From Terriglobia bacterium (GTDB lineage: Bacteria > Acidobacteriota > Terriglobia > Terriglobales > Acidobacteriaceae), in the NCBI GenBank assembly GCA_020072845.1, contig JAIQGF010000011.1, positions 124,001-188,000 of the forward strand: a DNA stretch of 64,000 nucleotides. The letters are read 5' to 3'. Positions within the stretch are counted from its first letter, which is position 1. The number at the start of each line of letters is the position of its first letter. The position numbers and the translations under genes are program-made. The notes under the pieces are model-generated. The model did not search any database. It saw only the letters and a list, made by a program, of their open reading frames with translations, and was not told the origin of the DNA. Shown here in pieces: positions 60,041 to 64,000 of this stretch.

Positions 60041-61831
60041 ATGCAAAACCCGCAGCAGGATCCCGGCATGGAGCGCCGTCTCCTGCTCGTCTTCGTCCTC
60101 ACCTTCGCCGTCCTGCTGATCTCGCAGCCGCTGCTGATGAAGTACCTCAAGCCGCAGCAGCCTGCGCCCGAGCAGAAGCCGGCCGTCACCCAGCCCGCCG
60201 CCACCCCTGCGCCGGCGCCTCCCGCCGCGGCGCCGGCTGCCAAGGCCAAGGCCAAGGCCAAGCCTGCCGCACCGGCTGCCACCCGTCAGGCCGCCGCTGA
60301 GCAGGAGTCGGTGATTGAGAACGATCTCTACAAAATCGTTTTCACCAACCGCGGCGCGCAGGTCAAGTCGTGGGTGCTGAAGAAGTACCACGACGAGCAC
60401 GGCCGCCCGCTCGAACTCGTGCATGAGGCCGCCGCGCAGCAGTTCGGTTATCCGCTCTCCCTGTGGACCTACGACGAAGCGCTGCGCAAGAAACTCGCTT
60501 CTGCGCTCTACGTCAGCAGCAGCGCCGCCACCCTGCACGCGCCCGCCGACATCAGCTTCGAGTATTCCGATGCCGACATCACCGTCCGCAAGAGCTTCCA
60601 CTTCGACCACTCCTACGTGGTGAAGATCGATACCGCGGTCACGCAGAACGGCCAGCCGGTGCGCGCGTTTCCTGCATGGCCCGCCGGCTTCGGCGATCAG
60701 GCCACGCCCGCCTCCTACGCCTCGGCGACCGTTGATCTCTACGCCGGCGAGGCCAACTGGCACGGCGGCGAGAAAGTCGTGCGCCAGGCCATCAAGAAAA
60801 TCAGCAGCGGCGCCACCTTCAACGGTCCCTTCGCCTGGGCCACTGCCGCCGACCAGTATTTCGCCGCCGTTTTCTTGCCGGAAGATCCCAAGACCGCCGT
60901 CCTGGTCACGCTGCGCAACGCGATCGAAATTCCCAAGGACCCCGCCAAGCCCGAAGGCGACAAAATCAAGCAAGAGGTGGTCGGCGCCGCCGTCGGCAGT
61001 GCGACCGGCGCCACCAGCGAGCGCCTCTTCGCCGGACCGAAGAACCTCGACGTGCTGCAGTCCGTCAAGGCTGCCGCGCTGCCCGGCCAGCAATCCACCA
61101 CGCTGGAAAGCGTAGTGGACTTCGGCACCTATCTCGGCTTCATCGCCAAGCCCCTCTTCCTGTGGTTGCGCTGGACCTACCACCACTGGGTCGCCAACTG
61201 GGGATGGTCGATCATCATCCTCACCGTCATCATCAACATCGTGGTCTTCCCGCTCCGGCTCACCAGCATGAAGTCGGCGCTGAAGATGCAGAAGCTCCAG
61301 CCCCAGGTCAACGCCATCAAGAAGAAGTACGAAAAGTTCTCCATGCGCGATCCGCGCAAGCAGGAGATGAACCAGGAGATTGCCGCGCTCTTCAAGCGCG
61401 AGGGCGCCAGCCCCATGGGCGGCTGCATTCCCATGCTCATCCAGTTCCCCTTCCTGGTGGCCTTCTATTCCATGCTGGGCAGCGCCATCGAGTTGCGGCA
61501 CGCGCAGTTTCTCTGGCTGCACGACCTTTCTGCGCCCGACCCGAAATTCATTCTGCCCGTCCTCATCGTCGTCACCACGCTGGTGGTGCAGAAGATGACG
61601 CCGCAGGCCGGCATGGATCCGGCGCAGCAAAAAGTCATGACCCTGATGATGCCGGTGATGCTCGGCTTCATCTCCTGGAACTTACCTTCGGGACTGTGCA
61701 CCTACTGGGTGATGGGCAACGTGGTCTCGATCATCCAGCAGGTGTGGATGAACAACACGCACTTCGGCCGGGAAATGCGCGCCGAAGCCGAAAAACGCGC
61801 CCGCAAGAAGGGCCTGCCCGCAAAGACGTAG
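60041..61831 (+). CDS. yidC: Membrane protein insertase YidC
   Basis: A 596-residue insertase. N-terminal helix: RRLLLVFVLTFAVLLISQPL; then an Ala/Pro/Lys-rich linker (residues about 50-90), a large periplasmic beta domain (SVIENDLYKIVFTNRGAQVK, SYVVKIDTAVTQNGQPVRAF) and the five-helix 60KD_IMP core (NWGWSIIILTVIINIVVFPL, MGGCIPMLIQFPFLVAFYSM, GLCTYWVMGNVVSIIQQ). It inserts and folds inner-membrane proteins with or without Sec. An in-frame TTG lies 12 bases upstream at 60029; I prefer the ATG. Confidence 0.96.
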   Translation: MQNPQQDPGMERRLLLVFVLTFAVLLISQPLLMKYLKPQQPAPEQKPAVTQPAATPAPAPPAAAPAAKAKAKAKPAAPAATRQAAAEQESVIENDLYKIVFTNRGAQVKSWVLKKYHDEHGRPLELVHEAAAQQFGYPLSLWTYDEALRKKLASALYVSSSAATLHAPADISFEYSDADITVRKSFHFDHSYVVKIDTAVTQNGQPVRAFPAWPAGFGDQATPASYASATVDLYAGEANWHGGEKVVRQAIKKISSGATFNGPFAWATAADQYFAAVFLPEDPKTAVLVTLRNAIEIPKDPAKPEGDKIKQEVVGAAVGSATGATSERLFAGPKNLDVLQSVKAAALPGQQSTTLESVVDFGTYLGFIAKPLFLWLRWTYHHWVANWGWSIIILTVIINIVVFPLRLTSMKSALKMQKLQPQVNAIKKKYEKFSMRDPRKQEMNQEIAALFKREGASPMGGCIPMLIQFPFLVAFYSMLGSAIELRHAQFLWLHDLSAPDPKFILPVLIVVTTLVVQKMTPQAGMDPAQQKVMTLMMPVMLGFISWNLPSGLCTYWVMGNVVSIIQQVWMNNTHFGREMRAEAEKRARKKGLPAKT

Positions 61832-61933
61832 TCCGTAGCTGGGAGCTTGGTAGCTCGGCATCGGACTAAGCATGTTGCTGGAGGTTCTCACTTTGTCGAT
61901 ATCTCGTTGCGCGGGTCGCTTGCGCCCTTAGGA

Positions 61934-62208
61934 TCACCGCGATCGCAGCCCCGCAGGGGCGCACGCCGGTAGCCCAGGACGCCAGTCCTGGGTACGCTGA
62001 TTGTTTTCGATCGGAGTCCCGTAGGTGTCTGTGTCATAGCTCGATTTCGCGCGTTGCAGTGGTCCAAAAGCGAACCGAAACCAGCCGCGGAGCGGCGAAA
62101 TTCGTTAGCCCAGCGCGGCAGCGCTGGGTAAAGTGGACCAAAAAGCGAAAAGCGTGAGCGCCAGCGGCGCGGCACGGCTATGACGCAGACACCGTAGGGA
62201 CGGCGCGA
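61934..62208. repeat. Compound multi-palindrome element, copy 2
   Basis: A chain of hairpins in the same order as at 8350-8600: GCAGCCCCGCAGGGGCGC, TAGCCCAGGACGCCAGTCCT, GGAGTCCCGTAGGTGTCTGT, CCAGCCGCGGAGCGGCG, TTAGCCCAGCGCGGCAGCGC, CACCGTAGGGACGGCGCG. It fills the gap between yidC and khpB, and no gene is present from 61832 to 62279. Confidence 0.65.
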
Positions 62209-62279
62209 ACAAGCCTCCGGCTTGAGCGGAGGCCATCGGCCATCGACCATCGACCGTCGACCGTGTTAAAACATTCACC

Positions 62280-62822
62280 ATGCCCCTCGCGGACAAAGTC
62301 GTCTCCGCCAAAAAAATTGAAGGCTTTCTCCGCGCCACCATCGTCAAGGGCGGATTCAAGCTGAAGTACCGCATCACCGTGGACCCGCCCCTGCCCGAGG
62401 AGCGCGACTGGGAGCGCCCCGACATCCTGGTCGAACTTTCCGGTCCCGACAGCGACCTGCTGTTGGAGCGCGGCGGCGAACTGCTGCGCTCGCTCGAGCA
62501 CCTTGCCCTGGAAATGCTGCGCCTCGGCCGCGAGGAGCACGACCGCGTCAGCTTCGATTGCCGCGGATTCCGCGCCATGCGCATCCAGGAACTGCGCCTC
62601 GCCGCCGATGTTGCCGCCGAGCGCGTCCGCAAGAGCGGTGCACCCTACGAATTCGGCCCCATGACCTCGCGCGAGCGCCGCATCGTCCACCTCGCCCTCC
62701 GCGACCATGCCGACCTGCGCACCGAAAGCGCCGGCGAAGCCGCCTTCCGCCACGTCGTCCTCTACCCCAAGGACTACAAGGCCCGCCCCGCCGCCCCGCC
62801 CCGCTTCGGCCGCCGAAGATAG
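62280..62822 (+). CDS. khpB: R3H-domain RNA-binding protein (KhpB/Jag family)
   Basis: A 180-residue protein in the place of Jag/KhpB between yidC and mnmE. The C-terminal R3H domain is clear: FGPMTSRERRIVHLALRDHA, then LRTESAGEAAFRHVVLYP. The central part (DILVELSGPDSDLLLERGGE, LLRSLEHLALEMLRLGRE) matches the KH domain of the family, and FDCRGFRAMRIQELRLAADV links the two. The N-terminal Jag_N domain of the Firmicute protein is missing. The protein binds RNA and affects cell division in other bacteria. Confidence 0.88.
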   Translation: MPLADKVVSAKKIEGFLRATIVKGGFKLKYRITVDPPLPEERDWERPDILVELSGPDSDLLLERGGELLRSLEHLALEMLRLGREEHDRVSFDCRGFRAMRIQELRLAADVAAERVRKSGAPYEFGPMTSRERRIVHLALRDHADLRTESAGEAAFRHVVLYPKDYKARPAAPPRFGRRR

Positions 62823-62870
62823 TTTCGCTGATGAACGCGGATCAACGCAGAGCAAACGAATTCATGTGAT

Positions 62871-62928
62871 GTCATCCTGAGCGAGGCATCGCCGCTTTTT
62901 GCGATGCCGAGTCGAAGTACCCCTACCC
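62871..62928. repeat. GTCATCCTGAGCGAGGC REP element
   Basis: TGTCATCCTGAGCGAGGCAT, CGCCGCTTTTTGCGATGCCG and AGTCGAAGTACCCC together form the REP type also found at 13312, 16367 (in folC) and 33377. Confidence 0.75.
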
Positions 62929-63009
62929 TTGTACTCACATATGTGGGCTGATGACTGCTTGGGTCGCCGTCGCCGGCGCCTGCAACACTTCACCGACCTT
63001 GCGTTTGCT

Positions 63010-63086
63010 CGGTACTCGGTACTAAGTACTCGGTACTGCTTCACAACTCGCTTGCAACTGGAAACTAGAAACTCGAAACTAGAAAC
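63010..63086. repeat. GGTACT and GAAACTAGAAACT word arrays before mnmE
   Basis: CTCGGTACTCGGTACTAAGT plus ACTCGGTACT (63010-63038), then TGCAACTGGAAACTAGAAAC and TCGAAACTAGAAAC (63052-63086). The second array runs right up to the likely start codon of mnmE. Confidence 0.75.
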
Positions 63087-64000
63087 TTGCATTTAGACGA
63101 CACCATCGTCGCCATCTCCACTCCGCCCGGCCGCGGCGGGCTGGGCGTGGTCCGCCTCGCCGGCCCCGATGCCCGTTCCATCGCCGCGCCCCTGCTGCGC
63201 CTCAGGAGCGACCTGGAACCCAACCGCGCCCTCTTCGGCGAGCTCATCGAGCCCGGCACGCAACAACGCATCGACGAAGTGGTAGTCACCTTCTTCCAGA
63301 AGCCGCACTCCTACACCACCGACGACATTGTCGAAATCTCCGCCCACGGCTCACCTGTCGTGTTACGACATATTGTCGAGCTCGCCCTGGCCCGCGGCGC
63401 CCGCCTCGCCGACCCCGGCGAGTTCACCATGCGCGCCTTCCTCAACGGCCGCCTCGACCTTACCCAGGCCGAAGCCGTGCGCGACCTGATTGACTCGCAA
63501 ACCCTCTACCAGGCGCGCGTTGCGGCGCAGCAGCTCGGCGGCGCGCTCTCCCACCGCCTCGCGCCCATCAAGCAGAAGTTGGTCGAGTTGATTGCCACCC
63601 TTGAAGCCGGCGTGGACTTCGCCGAAGACGACGTCTCCGTCATGCCCGGCCCGCAGATCTTCGCCGGTATCGACTCGGTCGCCGCTCCCCTGCGCGAGCT
63701 CTGCCGCTCCTTCGCCTACGGCAAGCTGGTGCATGAAGGCCTGACGCTCGCCATCGTCGGCCGCCCCAACGTCGGCAAGTCTTCGCTGTTCAACCGGCTG
63801 GTGGAGCGCGAGCGCGCCATCGTGACCGCCGCGCCCGGCACCACGCGCGATTTGGTCACCGAAACCGTGGCCATCGGCGGCATCCCCGTTCACCTGGTGG
63901 ACACCGCCGGCATCCGCCAGGCGCAGAATGAAGCCGAAGCCGAAGCCGAATCCATCGGCATCCGCAAATCTTGGGAGGCCCTCGCCGACGCCGACCTCGT
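63087..64000 (+). CDS. mnmE: tRNA modification GTPase MnmE, 5' part
   Basis: The first 304 codons of MnmE; the rest is beyond the window. The conserved N-terminus [20 protein letters not shown] begins near TTG at 63087, the only plausible initiator there. The formyl-THF-binding domain has [16 protein letters not shown] and [20 protein letters not shown]. The G domain begins [20 protein letters not shown] and continues with [11 protein letters not shown] and LVDTAGIR. With MnmG it modifies U34 of tRNAs. The TTG start lies directly after a GAAACTAGAAAC repeat. Confidence 0.95.
   Translation, partial: MHLDDTIVAISTPPGRGGLGVVRLAGPDARSIAAPLLRLRSDLEPNRALFGELIEPGTQQRIDEVVVTFFQKPHSYTTDDIVEISAHGSPVVLRHIVELALARGARLADPGEFTMRAFLNGRLDLTQAEAVRDLIDSQTLYQARVAAQQLGGALSHRLAPIKQKLVELIATLEAGVDFAEDDVSVMPGPQIFAGIDSVAAPLRELCRSFAYGKLVHEGLTLAIVGRPNVGKSSLFNRLVERERAIVTAAPGTTRDLVTETVAIGGIPVHLVDTAGIRQAQNEAEAEAESIGIRKSWEALADADL

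Overview
The window looks like the origin-proximal part of a chromosome from a soil-type acidobacterium (Terriglobia/Koribacter-like). I infer this from the gene content and high GC: PEGA-domain kinases, DUF3857/TPR proteins, a CysM-JAMM-CysO-MoeB sulfur cluster, the order tilS-hpt-ftsH, and a profusion of short palindromic intergenic repeats. No rRNA or tRNA gene, CRISPR array or transposase was recognised.

Layout. 1-4.5 kb: a CsgG-like lipoprotein fragment, a PEGA protein, and a cysteine synthase / JAMM protease / sulfur carrier / adenylyltransferase-rhodanese cluster (minus strand). 4.7-8.3 kb: a hypothetical protein, a PEGA Ser/Thr kinase, a LOG-family protein and a transporter remnant. 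8.8-21.4 kb: a plus-strand housekeeping run (rplU, rpmA, obgE, nadD, rsfS, a methyltransferase, rlmH, cobO, accD, folC, tilS, hpt, ftsH). 21.5-30 kb: accessory genes, including a secreted protein with Lys/Asp/Cys repeats, then kdpFABC with two extra small membrane proteins. 30-41 kb: pnuC, TPR and kinase/beta-propeller proteins, ruvA, folK, a REC-PilZ protein, lpxC, and chorismate mutase with a candidate aromatic leader-peptide attenuator. 41.4-47.2 kb: an accessory island. 47.3-54.8 kb: gyrB, a transglutaminase/TPR giant, mscL and a secreted protein. 55-64 kb: the replication-origin neighbourhood dnaN, dnaA (minus) and rpmH, rnpA, yidD, yidC, khpB, mnmE (plus).

The most striking part is 41.5-46.1 kb. 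A divergent HTH regulator and an operator-like array of TCTATTYGAAT repeats precede four tightly packed genes: a YprB-like exonuclease fused to DUF429, a P-loop dNMP-kinase-like protein, a shortened adenylosuccinate synthetase with the PurZ-type Asp-to-Ser change, and a dCTP-deaminase/dUTPase-fold protein with a coiled coil and two C-terminal membrane helices. It reads as a nucleotide-manipulating or nucleotide-sensing module, possibly antiphage or derived from phage base-modification genes. A duplicated gyrB 3' end and other broken gene pieces flank it, as expected at an integration site.

The second theme is repeats. Many intergenic gaps hold inverted arrays of 6-10 bp words, often ending within a few bases of a start codon, plus several REP-like palindromes. 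Some have invaded genes in frame (folC three times, tilS once, the tail of yidD, and the last codons of the CysO-like carrier).
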